DNA of 64,000 nt from Fonsecaea monophora (GCF_001642475.1 NW_019173970.1:186001-250000); one strand, 5' to 3'; shown: positions 9,393-19,026, counted from the first letter of the stretch. Numbers and translations: made by a program. Notes: a model not told the origin generated them from the letters alone.

Positions 9393-11545
9393 CTAAGAAG
9401 CGCCCGCCCCCGCCTTCTCCCGATCGGCGCCCACCAATTTCCAGTAGCGGGCGGCGCTGGCGACGCGGAACCCCTTGCCCCAGACGATCATGGCGAAGAA
9501 GACGCTCGACGCGGCCATGCCGATGAAGGCGGCCGAGATGAAGCAGTTTTGGTAGCCCAGGTTGGTGAGCCAGGGAGTTATCCTACGACTTTTGTCAATG
9601 ACGATGGATCGAGAGGGAGGGAAGTGGAACGAGGGGGGATAAGGCAGAAGAAGAGGGAGACGGCTCCTGTGAGGGCTTGCTTACCCGTAGCTAATGGCAA
9701 ACGACATGGTGTTGCGCACCAGAATCACCGTCACAATCGCGTCGCCGCTGATGCCGTGGTAACTGTCGATCATGTACTGCAATCATCCCAAAACAAGAAG
9801 TTGTTAGCTTCCAGCTTCTTTCTATTATAGAATCATGTTTACGCTTGTTCCAAGATCTGTGTCCGTCTGTCCCACATTTGTCACGAACACTAGGAGGGGG
9901 AAAAAAAAACTCACATTGACACTCAACGTGACGCCAAAAGTGGTCACAAAGGCCAGCGAGCCCATGGCGCAGATCAGGCCGAACCAGTGCACGCCGTGGG
10001 CGGCGCCGACGCCCCACAGGATCAGCGAGCCCGGGACGAGCAGCACGCACAGGGCAAAGGGCCACAGGCGCTGCTCGGCCTCCATGATGCCGCTGTTGCG
10101 CCGGGCCAGCTTGATGGTCAGCCAGTCGCTGAAGCGGCCGGAGATCAGACACCCGAGGATGACGCCGATGGTGCACGACAGGTACGACAGGCCGACCATC
10201 GAGGGGGCGAAGTTGTAGGGAGGCCCGCCCAGGATGATGGACGCGGTCGCGTTCAGCACGTTGAACCAGATCAGGTACGACCCGTACGAGAAGCCCGCGT
10301 AGAATATGACCGGCCAGCTCAGGAACATCAAGCTGCGGAGCGCCCGCTGCACCATCGGCTGGCCCGGCTGGGGATTCCAGAGCGACAGTTTCTGCATAAA
10401 CGTCTTGGGCCGGCCGTAGTCGGCGACCGGGGTCGTCGAGGACGACGTGGTCGAGAGCACCGTCGCGGGGAGTTTCTCCGTGTCGGCCGCGTCCTTGGCC
10501 GTGGCTGGCTCGGGTGGTGGCGTGTCGACCTCGACAATCAGTCCCGCCGTCTTGCGCGTGTAGTTGGTTTCCTCCAAGAAGAAGAACTCAAACACAAAGA
10601 CAAAGGCCAGGAAGATGGCCGGCCAGTAGAAGACCCAACGCCACCCCTGGCCGTCGGCGATGAAGCCGCAGAGCACCGGGGTGAAGTAATTGCTGCCGGC
10701 CAGCGTGAAGGCGTAGATGCCCATGTACGTGCCTCGCTGGTGGGTGAAGTACTGTGTGTGCGAGACGGTCAGTTCTGAACTGGCAGCGGTAACGAACAGG
10801 CCACACGTACCACGTCAGTGACGGAGATCTCGGGCAGGGCTTCGATGGGGGCGTTGAAGAAGCCTTGGATGATGCACTTGGCGATCCATTCTCCGTTGCT
10901 CGTCACGTAGGCGCTGCAGGGTGGTCAGTCAAGTCACTCCTCGAACGTGGCAACACGCTGGCCCGGACAACATTTACCTCCAGATACTGGTGCCCTGGAT
11001 GCCCACTTGTCAGCACAGCCATCACCATCGTGGGGAGAATTCCAACTCACCAGCGACCCGAGAATGGAGATCAGGTAGGTCAGGCGCTTGCCGTATCTCA
11101 GCGAGAAGGGTTGCCAGAAGAGCAGACTCCAGCCGAGAAACAGAAACATGTAGCCTGTGCCCTCGTTGAGCGTTGACACAGACACACCCGACGCTTTGGA
11201 GAGTGGGACCAGGACCGAGTACACGGTCGAGACGCTCATGCCGGTGAACCAAGTGTATCTTTTCCCCCCCGGCCACCTGTCAGTTTGGCAGGTCCTCATC
11301 ATCTCGGGGGGCGACAAATGACAAAAAGTCGGGTGTGCTACTCACAGGTTCGTGCAGATGCTCGACAGGATCTTCCTCCGCGGCGACCAGTTGAGCGGGT
11401 CGTCTGGGTCGTTGGACGGCGTTGGCACCAGGACAATATCACCGGCGCCCGCATCAGCATGTCGAGTGTGCATGGTGTGGTCCAGGTCGACCAGGTGGAC
11501 CGTGCCGGGGACAGCTTCCCCCGTGGTCTCGGTGAGGATGGCCAT
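9393..11545 (-). CDS. MFS transporter (DHA1-like), seven exons
   Basis: Twelve-span major facilitator protein of 548 residues. Exons read 11545-11346, 11258-11051, 10994-10978, 10913-10811, 10751-9915, 9776-9685 and 9582-9393; all introns are GT-AG and the frame is continuous. The N-terminus ends DPDDPLNWSPRRK, typical of fungal DHA1 carriers. Then come YTWFTGMSVSTVYSVLVPLS, the loop LRYGKRLTYLISILGSL, NAPIEALPEISVTDV, and GTYMGIYAFTLAGSNYFTPVLCGFIADGQGWRWVFYW. A long cytosolic loop with Thr/Ser/Pro follows, then the second six-span half. Exon 3 is only 17 nt. The gene is divergent from the amidase at 12693, so import of an amide or export of its product is possible, but the substrate is unknown. 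Confidence 0.88.
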
Positions 11546-12692
11546 GATGTCGACAACAAAGGCGGTGGCAGAGCAGGAACAGAATGGATGGAGAAGTAGA
11601 TGCAAAGAGATAGACGGTGATAGAACAATGGGCAAACCTCAAATACTTATCCACCCAGCAGCAGTTCTCCCGCGGTTCCGTAGCATGGGATTACAAAAAC
11701 TCCTAACGCAAGGGACAACCTCGTGTCTCGACCCTGCCAATCCCATTTATAACTTCAGTCGCTTGGATGGCTTGTGAGGCTCACTCTTGGATCGACGGTT
11801 ACACACGATCTAGAACCCCCACTGGAGATGTCCACTGCATTTTGCAGGCGAGACGACCAGGGTTTCCCAACGAATGGCGCCGGCGATTTCGCTTCTCGTT
11901 TCGTGTGAAAAGGTGCCGGGGTGAAGTGAGGGATACATGGTGGAGGATCCCATCGCGATAACATTCTTGGAAACAAGTGCGGAATTTTGTTGAGTGGCAC
12001 GAGTGGTCATTTTTTTGACCATTCCCCTGCAGATCGTGGGAAGAATAAGCGTCTGATATCTCGACAAGAGAACTTGTAGGGGGATGGTTGGGAAACCAAA
12101 GATACGGACAATCTCCGATTCGACCTCGATTGGGAAAAGGTATCCACGACAAGTCTCTCGTCTGGTCTTTCTTGGGTATCTTATGTGTTGCCATCGACGA
12201 CGACGAGAGTCGTAGCATGTCTGGGCTATAGGGAACAAGAAAGCCAATCCGCACCATCTCCTCGTTTCCTATCGGGACAATAGCTGGCGTTGGCTTTGCG
12301 CAAATCCAAGGGATTGGCTCGGTCCGTTGAGCGGTTTGGCTCCAAATTCCGCTATCGAGAGGAATGAGGAGAGACGCCACTTCGCCTTTGGGGTGCCACG
12401 CTTGACAACGCTTGACCCGAATCAGTGTCGCGCACTGCCCTTCAGCCAGTCAAGGATGTCAGTTGGAGGATATCTGTGACCAGCGAGAATGGTTTGCGCA
12501 AAGCGGAGATGCACGATCGACGCCCGCTAGAGCCGCTTGCCCACGGGTTGATGGAATGGTTTCAAGCTCCATGTCCAAGAGAATCTGCCACTTCCCAGTC
12601 GTAAAAAGGTCTCGACGGTCCTGTGTCCTTATCGTCGCCTCGAAACATCCCTTGGTTACCCAAGACTATCCGCGTCCAGGGTAGAGAGCAAA
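11546..12692. promoter_or_regulatory. Divergent promoter region between MFS carrier and amidase
   Basis: A 1.15-kb region serving both genes. GATAAG on the minus strand occurs at 11646-11651 (just behind the carrier ATG) and at 12628-12633 (60 bp before the amidase ATG). These are the cores bound by nitrogen GATA factors (AreA/Nit2), which control the Aspergillus acetamidase gene. The link to this gene is inference. Confidence 0.4.
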
Positions 12693-14369
12693 ATGGTGGT
12701 CCGGCCGTTCAATGTCATTCAACCCAAGGACGTCCCGACGGGCACGCCAGAGTACGAGTCCAAACGGGCGGCTGTGCTTCGAGCGTTTCATGAAAAGATT
12801 CCCCAGGAATACTATATTCCCCAGGAGGTTGTCAACAGCCCGCCGCAGGATGTCTCGGGCCTTGCCACGACGTTTGGCATCTTGACCCCGGAGGAGATTG
12901 AGATCACAGAGACCTCGGATGCCACGACCCTGGCCGAGGCCATCGCTGGACGCAAGTACACGGCCGTTGCGGTGGCCACAGCCTTCTGCAAGCGAGCCAT
13001 CGTCGCCCACCAACTGACCTGCTGCTTGACCCAGTGGTTCATGGATGAGGCCATTGAGCAGGCCAAGTCACTGGACGAGTATCTCGCCACGAACGGCAAG
13101 ACCGTGGGACCTCTGCACGGGGTGCCGGTCAGCATCAAGGACCATATGCCCATCGCCGGAACGTATTCGTCCACGGGCACCTTTGGCAGCATCGTCAAGA
13201 ACGAAAAGGACAGCCAGTTGGTGGCCATCTTGCGGGGTCTCGGTGCCGTCTTCTACTGCAAGACGAACCAACCCCAGACCCTGATGCATCTGGAGTCCGA
13301 CTCGCACTGGGGCCGTGTGCTCAACCCCTACAACATCCACCTGTCCGCTGGCGGCTCGACGGGCGGTGAAGCAGCCTTGATCGCCATGAAAGGGTCGATC
13401 CTGGGCGTCGGCACTGACATTGGCGGCAGTATCCGCGGACCTTCTGCATTCTGCGGCATCTACGGGTTCAAGCCGACGTCGTACACTTTGCCCATGAAGG
13501 ACATGATTGCGGCGCCGTTCCCCGCCGAGCTCAACATACTATGCTCGATCGGGCCGATGTGCCGCAGCCTGAGAGATATGGACCTGTTCACCAGCAACGT
13601 CATTGCGGCGAAGCCCCATCTTGAAGACCCAAGGCTCGTGCCGCTTCCGTGGACGGGTCTCAAGACTCCCCTTGCCGGACGGCTGAAGGTTGGGATCATC
13701 AGCAACGACGGCTTCATCGACCCCCAGCCGCCTGTCAAACGGGCCGTTGCCTGGGCGAAGAAGCTCCTCTCGGACCCCAAATACGCCGATGTGATCGAGG
13801 TCAAGGACTTTACGCCCTACGACGCTGCCGGGGCGTGGGCCAAGATTCGCCGCATGTACTGGCCGGACGGCGGGCAGGGGATGGTCGAGCACATCACCGA
13901 GACCGGGGAGCCGGTCCACCCGCTCTCGTCGTGGATCTGGAAGGACGCCGAGCCGCACGGGATGCAGACAGGCGTCGACGTGAGCAACATGCGCGGCGAA
14001 CGGGACGCCTTCCGCATCGCCTTTGCCGAGCACTGGAATACCCAGGACGTCGACGTGGTCATTGGGCCGTGCTTCGTCGGCCCGGCGTCTGCGCACGACA
14101 CGGCGTTTTACTGGACATACACGTCCCTGTACAACTTTGTGGACTATCCCGGCGTGGTGATCCCGACGCCCATCAAGGCCGAGAAGGAGGAGAAGTACGC
14201 CGAGGACTACAAACCGTTGAGCGACGAGTGCGCTCACGTCAAGCAGCTGTGGGAGGAAGGGGATTTTGAAAAAGCCCCCATCAACCTGCAGGTCGTGGCC
14301 AGGAAGTACCACGACAACCAACTGTTTGGGGCCTTGGCCGTGTTCAAGGATGCTTTGGGGCTGAAGTAG
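12693..14369 (+). CDS. Amidase-signature enzyme (acetamidase-like)
   Basis: Hydrolyses carboxylic amides to acid and ammonia with a Ser-cisSer-Lys triad. The single exon codes for 558 residues, the usual length for fungal amidases of the AmdS/fatty-acid-amidase group. Lys149 sits in GVPVSIKDHMPIAG. The glycine-rich loop is SAGGSTGGEAAL with the cis-Ser at 222. The nucleophile is Ser246 in GTDIGGSIRGPSAFCGIYGFKPT. All catalytic residues are present, so the enzyme should be active. No signal peptide is visible, so it is probably cytosolic. Its divergent neighbour is an MFS carrier, and a GATAAG site lies just upstream, which would suit nitrogen-regulated use of an amide or nitrile breakdown product. 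The substrate cannot be named. Confidence 0.93.
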   Translation: MVVRPFNVIQPKDVPTGTPEYESKRAAVLRAFHEKIPQEYYIPQEVVNSPPQDVSGLATTFGILTPEEIEITETSDATTLAEAIAGRKYTAVAVATAFCKRAIVAHQLTCCLTQWFMDEAIEQAKSLDEYLATNGKTVGPLHGVPVSIKDHMPIAGTYSSTGTFGSIVKNEKDSQLVAILRGLGAVFYCKTNQPQTLMHLESDSHWGRVLNPYNIHLSAGGSTGGEAALIAMKGSILGVGTDIGGSIRGPSAFCGIYGFKPTSYTLPMKDMIAAPFPAELNILCSIGPMCRSLRDMDLFTSNVIAAKPHLEDPRLVPLPWTGLKTPLAGRLKVGIISNDGFIDPQPPVKRAVAWAKKLLSDPKYADVIEVKDFTPYDAAGAWAKIRRMYWPDGGQGMVEHITETGEPVHPLSSWIWKDAEPHGMQTGVDVSNMRGERDAFRIAFAEHWNTQDVDVVIGPCFVGPASAHDTAFYWTYTSLYNFVDYPGVVIPTPIKAEKEEKYAEDYKPLSDECAHVKQLWEEGDFEKAPINLQVVARKYHDNQLFGALAVFKDALGLK

Positions 14370-14976
14370 AGATTTGATACACTCCTCCTACCCGAGTAGA
14401 GATGAAAGTGACAGTATACTTTTCGACTTACCGCGTTGCTGGTCTTGTTGGCTAGTATAGGTCGAGGAGCACCCAGTAGGCTTCCTTTTCCCCAGATGAT
14501 GTTTTTGTAGCAAATGATGAGTTTTCAAACATTCAGTTGAATTCCCATGTTTCATTTCGTTGTCGAGGTAGTCTTGTGGTCAATAGTTCATGACGAGTAG
14601 ACAACGAGCACAGGCGTGTCATGCATGTCATATTCACGTGTTTTGCTCTCCAGACCATATCAGGAAAGGAAAGCAGCGTAGGGTTTGGCGAGTGAGCGGG
14701 AATGGCAGAAGGTTAGGCAAGCAGCTCGCTCTCCAACTAGCACATTCCCAATAGATTCAAGACTGCAAGAGTACAAAGAGCAACTGGCATATGAGAGACT
14801 AAAGACACCAGTGACGGGACGTTAGGGTATCGATAGGGGCGTTGGGGCCTATCACCACGTGACTTAGGGCCCCTCAAAAAGATCATTGATATATTGTACA
14901 CCAGAAAAATAGGTCCAAATCTATGTCCAGATTTGGTTTTCGAAAATTCATGTATTTTCTTGAAAGCCACAAACCG
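14370..14976. other. Intergenic region upstream of the tRNA gene
   Basis: No ORF of interest. It holds CACGTG at 14635-14640 and an imperfect 30-bp palindrome with a CACGTG centre at 14844-14873. Confidence 0.55.
14844..14873. promoter_or_regulatory. Imperfect palindrome centred on CACGTG
   Basis: Arms GGGGCC and GGCCCC flank a CACGTG core at 14856-14861 exactly at the centre, 104 bp upstream of the tRNA. The dyad suggests a dimeric factor site. What it regulates is unknown. Confidence 0.4.
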
Positions 14977-15014
14977 GGGAGGTTGGCCGAGTGGGTTAAG
15001 GCGGCAGATTTAAG

Positions 15015-15033
15015 CCTCTTTTAGTAGGATGAT
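15015..15033 (+). other. Canonical tRNA intron (position 37/38)
   Basis: 19 nt directly 3' of the base after anticodon UAA. Its removal restores a 7-nt loop on a 5-bp anticodon stem. This is the substrate geometry of the tRNA splicing endonuclease. Confidence 0.8.
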
Positions 15034-15058
15034 CTCTGCTTTCCGAAAGGAAGCGTGG

Positions 15059-15126
15059 GTGAGTAGTCACGACTGTGTAATGTTTTAATGTTTAAAAAAG
15101 TATTTTGTCTCATAATATGAGTTCAG
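15059..15126 (+). other. 68-bp GT-AG insert inside the tRNA T-stem
   Basis: The insert starts GTGAGT, ends TTCAG, and contains CTCAT (15110-15114, fits CTNAY) 12 bases before the acceptor. It is A/T-rich like the mRNA introns of this window. Excision joins GTGG to GTTCGAAC and rebuilds the T-stem between positions 52 and 53 exactly. A 3-base GGT repeat makes the junction ambiguous by up to three bases. GTGA/TCAC at 15059-15070 can form a small hairpin over the donor. Confidence 0.75.
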
Positions 15127-15158
15127 GTTCGAACCCCACACCTCTCATCGCTAGAATG

Positions 15159-15166
15159 TTTTTTTT
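15159..15166 (+). terminator. Pol III terminator (T8) after the tRNA
   Basis: Eight consecutive T on the coding strand, 12 bases past the tRNA 3' end. This supports the gene still being a Pol III unit that ends after the T-stem insert. Only T4 runs occur inside the gene. Confidence 0.75.
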
Positions 15167-15699
15167 CCCTCCATGGGTCTTGTAGGGTAGTAGGTCAAGA
15201 GGAGAAGTGTGGTAGTCAAGAGGACGATGTGACTCACTCCTTTAAGCATGCTGGGGTGGAGGTATAGGGCCGACTACTTGGGTCGAATAGACAGAGAGAG
15301 GTCTCTATTCATCTCTCTCTCTCACTCTCGCCGCTCCATCTGGGGTTCGTTTAGATATACGTTCGTTTGGCATGAAGATGTAGGGGGGGAAACAACTTTC
15401 TTTGTTCCAAAGATGTACAGTATACGACACGAGTGTCCCAAACCCCATGTCTCACCTCAGGAGTCGACAAAGACATATCGACCTGGACAAGGCTGGATAG
15501 TTACCAAGCCATTGGACCGTCGAGGATATCTTGTGTTTCTATTCCAGAACGGTCAAGAAACAAACAAGCCGCAACTATTCCGTAAAGTCCCTTGATAGAG
15601 ATAGACCAGACGAACAGATAAAATGTAGACAGCCAGAGAGCATAGTATGGTTAAAGGCTCAAGGTTAACTCAACTCACATATCCTCGTATCCTCATTCA
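15167..15699. other. Intergenic region after the tRNA
   Basis: Noncoding. It contains a short CT-rich run (about 15307-15328) and nothing recognisable. Confidence 0.5.
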
Positions 15700-17010
15700 T
15701 CAACCCGCAACATCCTCGACATTGCTCGTCCCATCCACACCCACTTTCCCCGCCTCTCTCTTCGCTTCTACTCCGGCGTCGTCCTCCTCGCCCTCGCCAA
15801 ACAACGTCGCAATAGCCTTCATGGTCGTATTCCCGCCACTAAACACGACCCCGACGTCCCAGCACGGCGTCTCCGCGCCGGCTTTCTGCTGCTCCCGCTG
15901 CTTCTCGGCGACCATGTCGCGAAACTCTTGATTGAAGAGCACCGCCGCCAGAGGAACGCACCCGCTCGGCTCGACGACCAGCTTGAGGCGCTCAAAGACG
16001 AAGCGCATCGCCTTCTTGATCTCGTCCTCGCTGACGGCGTAGACGCCCGCGACTTTGGTCGGGTCCGAGACGACGGTCCAGTTGATCTTGCCGACGGGCG
16101 TGCGCAGGCCGTCGGCGATGGTCAGGGTCTTGACGTGCTCGATGCGTTTGTTCTGGAGGAGGCCGCGGCGGGCGTCGTCGGCGCCCTCGAACGAGGGTTC
16201 CGCCCCGAAGACCGGCGTGTCCGGTTGCGACGCGAAGAAGGTCGCCACGCCGCACAAGAGGCCGCCGCCGCCGATGGGGGCGAGGACGGCGTCGAACTTT
16301 TTCGCGGCAGCGTCCGCTCCCGTGGAGGTGGAGGCGGAGGCGGAGGCGGAGGTCGGGGAGGACTGATTTTCTCGAAACTGCTCCTCCATCTCCAACCCCA
16401 CGGTGCCCTGGCCGAGAATGATGTCTGGGTGGTCGTACGGCGGGACGAGGATGGCCCCTTTCTCCTCGACGACGTTGCCGACGACGGCCTCGCGCTCCTC
16501 GGCCGTCGACCCGCTAAAGAGCACGTGGGGCGTGTACAGCCGCGTGCCCGCGATCTTGGACCGGGTCGAGATGGCCGGCATGACGATGTACGCGGGGATG
16601 TCGAACGTCGAGGCCGCCAGCGCGAGCGCCTGCGCGTGGTTCCCGCTGCTGTGCGTCACGACGCCGCGGCGCCTCACCTCGTCGAGGCCCAACTCGTCGA
16701 CCAGCCGCGTCACGGCGTGGAATGCCCCGCGGGCCTTGAACGCCCCGATCTTCTGGAAGTTCTCGCACTTGAAGTGCAATCGAAACCTGGGTGGCGGTAC
16801 CGCCGCATCTGAGTCATTGCTGCTCGACGTCGGAGAGTCGAAGGGCGGTGGATTGTCGGACAGATACACGGACGGGTCCCTCGACGAGGCGATGGCATTG
16901 AGGGACCGACTCGTCACGAGCGGCGTTCTGTGGATGTACGGCTTGATTTTCGTGTAGGCGGTGCGCACCGACGCCGGGGTCAGCGGCGGGCAGGTCGATA
17001 TGTCCGCCAT
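15700..17010 (-). CDS. PLP-dependent serine/threonine dehydratase-like enzyme (fold II)
   Basis: Fold-type II pyridoxal-phosphate enzyme of the threonine dehydratase/serine racemase group, which deaminates serine, threonine or hydroxyaspartate to the keto acid and ammonia. Intronless, 436 residues. The PLP lysine is K92 in QKIGAFKARGAFHA. The phosphate and substrate loop is SSGNHAQALA (121-130), and the glycine loop is GGGGLLCG (247-254). VEPSGCVPLAAVL near residue 355 is the C-terminal PLP-ring contact region. It has no regulatory ACT domain, so it resembles the catabolic or racemase type (yeast Sry1) rather than Ilv1. Two inserts are unusual: a Ser/Pro/Asp-rich one at about 52-74 and a Ser/Ala repeat at about 217-236. 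It neighbours ILV5, but distance and orientation give no firm pathway link. Confidence 0.88.
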   Translation of the reverse strand: MADISTCPPLTPASVRTAYTKIKPYIHRTPLVTSRSLNAIASSRDPSVYLSDNPPPFDSPTSSSNDSDAAVPPPRFRLHFKCENFQKIGAFKARGAFHAVTRLVDELGLDEVRRRGVVTHSSGNHAQALALAASTFDIPAYIVMPAISTRSKIAGTRLYTPHVLFSGSTAEEREAVVGNVVEEKGAILVPPYDHPDIILGQGTVGLEMEEQFRENQSSPTSASASASTSTGADAAAKKFDAVLAPIGGGGLLCGVATFFASQPDTPVFGAEPSFEGADDARRGLLQNKRIEHVKTLTIADGLRTPVGKINWTVVSDPTKVAGVYAVSEDEIKKAMRFVFERLKLVVEPSGCVPLAAVLFNQEFRDMVAEKQREQQKAGAETPCWDVGVVFSGGNTTMKAIATLFGEGEEDDAGVEAKREAGKVGVDGTSNVEDVAG

Positions 17011-17567
17011 ACCTTGATTTCTTTCTTCCCGAAAAGCTCAATTAGTGGTGGTGGTGGTGGTGGTCTGTTTGGTTTGTTTACTCTATATCTGACATGTGCG
17101 TGGGGCGTACGTGCTGATGATTACTTTACTCCTGTCCCGCAGGCCGCTCGATTGATGTGGCGGGGTCGTCGTCGTCGAGGACTTTCCGTCAAGGTTGCAG
17201 ACACAAGACCTCCGACAAACCTAGTAAGGGTTGATACACAGAATCAAGACGATAGCATATTACAAAAAAAAAAAACTGCCGTCGCAATAACTTCATTGAA
17301 ATCTGCTGAACCACAAAGCACGAAATCTAATTGGCAAATGGTGCAGATGTCCGAAGCTCTGCCGAGATCGGACGCTCTACAGCCTCAACAAGCATCTGAG
17401 CCCATGTGCCTATCTAGACTTTCGCACAGCCCACACAAAGTAGCCACATTGCTGTGGCAGAGATCCATCATTGTCCGCCATCCAAAGCCCCTCAGCACTT
17501 GGTACATGTTCAACTTTTTGGGGGAAAAAACGCCGCATAAAACGAACCAACACCGAGCGCATCCACA
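17011..17567. other. Intergenic region
   Basis: Upstream of the PLP enzyme and downstream of ILV5. It holds a TGG repeat (about 17045-17063) and an A12 run near 17263-17274. No gene is seen. Confidence 0.5.
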
Positions 17568-19026
17568 TCACTGGTTTTCAGGGCGGAGGGAGCTGTTAAA
17601 TCACCGTTAGCAATTGACCTCCAACGCTGGCAAAAAAAGTGAGCACATACCGAACGGCCTTGCCGGCACGCCAGATCTCCAGATCCCGGATATCCTGCAT
17701 CTCCTTCTCGTACTTTTCTCTGTAGTCGGGTGCGCTGTTGAACTCCAAGCTGCGCTTCGTCTCGGTGCCATCTCTCACGCTGTCGTAGAGCTGGTTGAAC
17801 AAAGGCTTGAGGGTGTCCTTGAACTTGCTCGACCAGTCAATGGCACCGCGACGGGCGGTGGTGGAGCAGGCTGCGTACATCCAGTCCATGCCGTTGGCAC
17901 CAATGAGGGGATACAAGGACTGAGTGGCTTCCTCGACAGTTTCGTTGAACGCCTCGGATGGCGAATGGCCACGTTCACGGAGCACCTCATACTGGGCAAG
18001 GAACATGCCGTGGATACCGCCCATCAAGCATCCTCGCTCACCGTAGAGGTCAGAGTAGACTTCCTTCTCGAAGGTGGTCTTGTAGAGGTAGCCGCTGCCA
18101 ATCGCGACACCGAGGGCGATGGCCTTCTCTTCAGCTTTGCCGGTCACGTCCTGGTAGACGGCGACAGAGGAGTTGATACCCCGGCCCTCACGGAACAAGC
18201 TTCGCACTGTTCTTCCGGAGCCCTTGGGGGCGACGAGGATGACATCGATGTCCTTGGGCACGTCGACTTTGGTGAGGTCTTTGAAGACCGGGGAGAAACC
18301 GTGGGAGAAATACAGGGTCTGTTCGGCACTAAGGTCAGCATTTCTCTCAAACAATCCGCGGCCAAGGTCTTTCTTACCTTGCCCTTTGTCAATTTGGGCT
18401 TGATGGCTGGCCAGGTCTCGCTCTGCGCAGCGTCACTGAGCAGGTTCATAATGATGGTGCCACGGTCAATGGCCTCGTCCACCTCGAACAAGTTCTTGCC
18501 GGGAATCCAGCCATCCTGTTCCGCCTCTTTCCACGATGCGCCGTTCTTGCGGACACCGATGATGACGTTCAAGCCATTGTCCCGGAGGTTGAGGCCCTGG
18601 CCGTGACCCTGAGAGCCATAGCCGATCAATGCGAGAGTGTCATTCTTGAAGTAGTCCTGGCGATGTAGTCAGCGGGAATTGAGTCTTTCTCCTTGTTTTG
18701 GAGAGGAAGTTTACATACAAGAAGCTTCTCACGCGGCCAATCTTCCCGTTCTGCGCAGGATTGTTAGCAAAAGAAGAACCGGCACCAGGATGAAAGGAAA
18801 CAGGATCAAGCATACCGAAGACGGTCTCCTTGGTGCCGGCAAAGTCAATGGTCTTGACACCACGCTTCTGCTGCTGAGCGGGAGCTGCGAACGCAGGGCG
18901 CTGTGCAGCGGCGACGACAGGCCTGGTCGCAAGAGCGGTAGCAATGGACCGTCTCTGCACGGCGGGGGCGCTGATTTTCTGCTTGGAAGCAGTGCGCAGG
19001 GTTCGTGCAAAGTTCTTGGATGCCAT
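17568..19026 (-). CDS. ilv5: Ketol-acid reductoisomerase, mitochondrial
   Basis: Second enzyme of valine, isoleucine and leucine synthesis. It isomerises and reduces acetolactate or acetohydroxybutyrate with NADPH and Mg2+. Five exons read 19026-18816, 18750-18719, 18656-18378, 18318-17651 and 17592-17568 and give 404 residues, the usual fungal length. The first 55 residues are Arg/Ala/Ser-rich with few acids, a mitochondrial presequence. Then come WPREKLLDYF, the dinucleotide loop IGYGSQGHGQ, KGKTLYFSHGFSPVFKD, APKGSGRTVRSLF, and the Mg-binding region around SDLYGERGCLMGGIHG. The C-terminus is AVRSLRPENQ. The 25-nt last exon is supported by this ending. Exon 2 is only 32 nt. A CACGTG box lies about 230 bp upstream. 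Confidence 0.96.

Larger units (their letters stand above)
14977..15147 (+). tRNA. tRNA-Leu(UAA) with two inserts: anticodon-loop intron and a T-stem insert
   Basis: The acceptor stem GGGAGGT (14977-14983) pairs with ACCTCTC (15140-15146), with discriminator A at 15147. An A-box TGGCCGAGTGG lies at 14984-14994 and a D stem GCC/GGC is present. The anticodon stem GCAGA (15004-15008) pairs with TCTGC (15035-15039), and the loop carries TAA at 15011-15013. A 19-nt intron (15015-15033) lies after position 37, the normal eukaryotic place. The long variable arm TTTCC-GAAA-GGAA marks a leucine tRNA. The T-stem 5' strand GTGG (15055-15058) is cut off from its last G and loop by a 68-bp insert (15059-15126). 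GTTCGAACCCCAC resumes at 15127, with the B-box intact. Without both inserts the tRNA is 84 nt and fully paired. It reads UUA codons. The alternative is a recently broken pseudogene. Confidence 0.85.

Noticed and set aside
14977..15147. Explaining the tRNA as having one long intron only
   Set aside because: Variable arm and GTGG lie between the two inserts and are needed for the tRNA, so one intron cannot account for both.
15928..16812. 294-codon plus-strand ORF
   Set aside because: Antisense to the PLP enzyme; Arg/Gly/Asp-biased shadow of a GC-rich gene with no domain.
17593..17650. Reading ILV5 through its last intron to the in-frame stop at 17596
   Set aside because: Splicing 17593-17650 gives the family ending SLRPENQ; the read-through tail does not resemble relatives.
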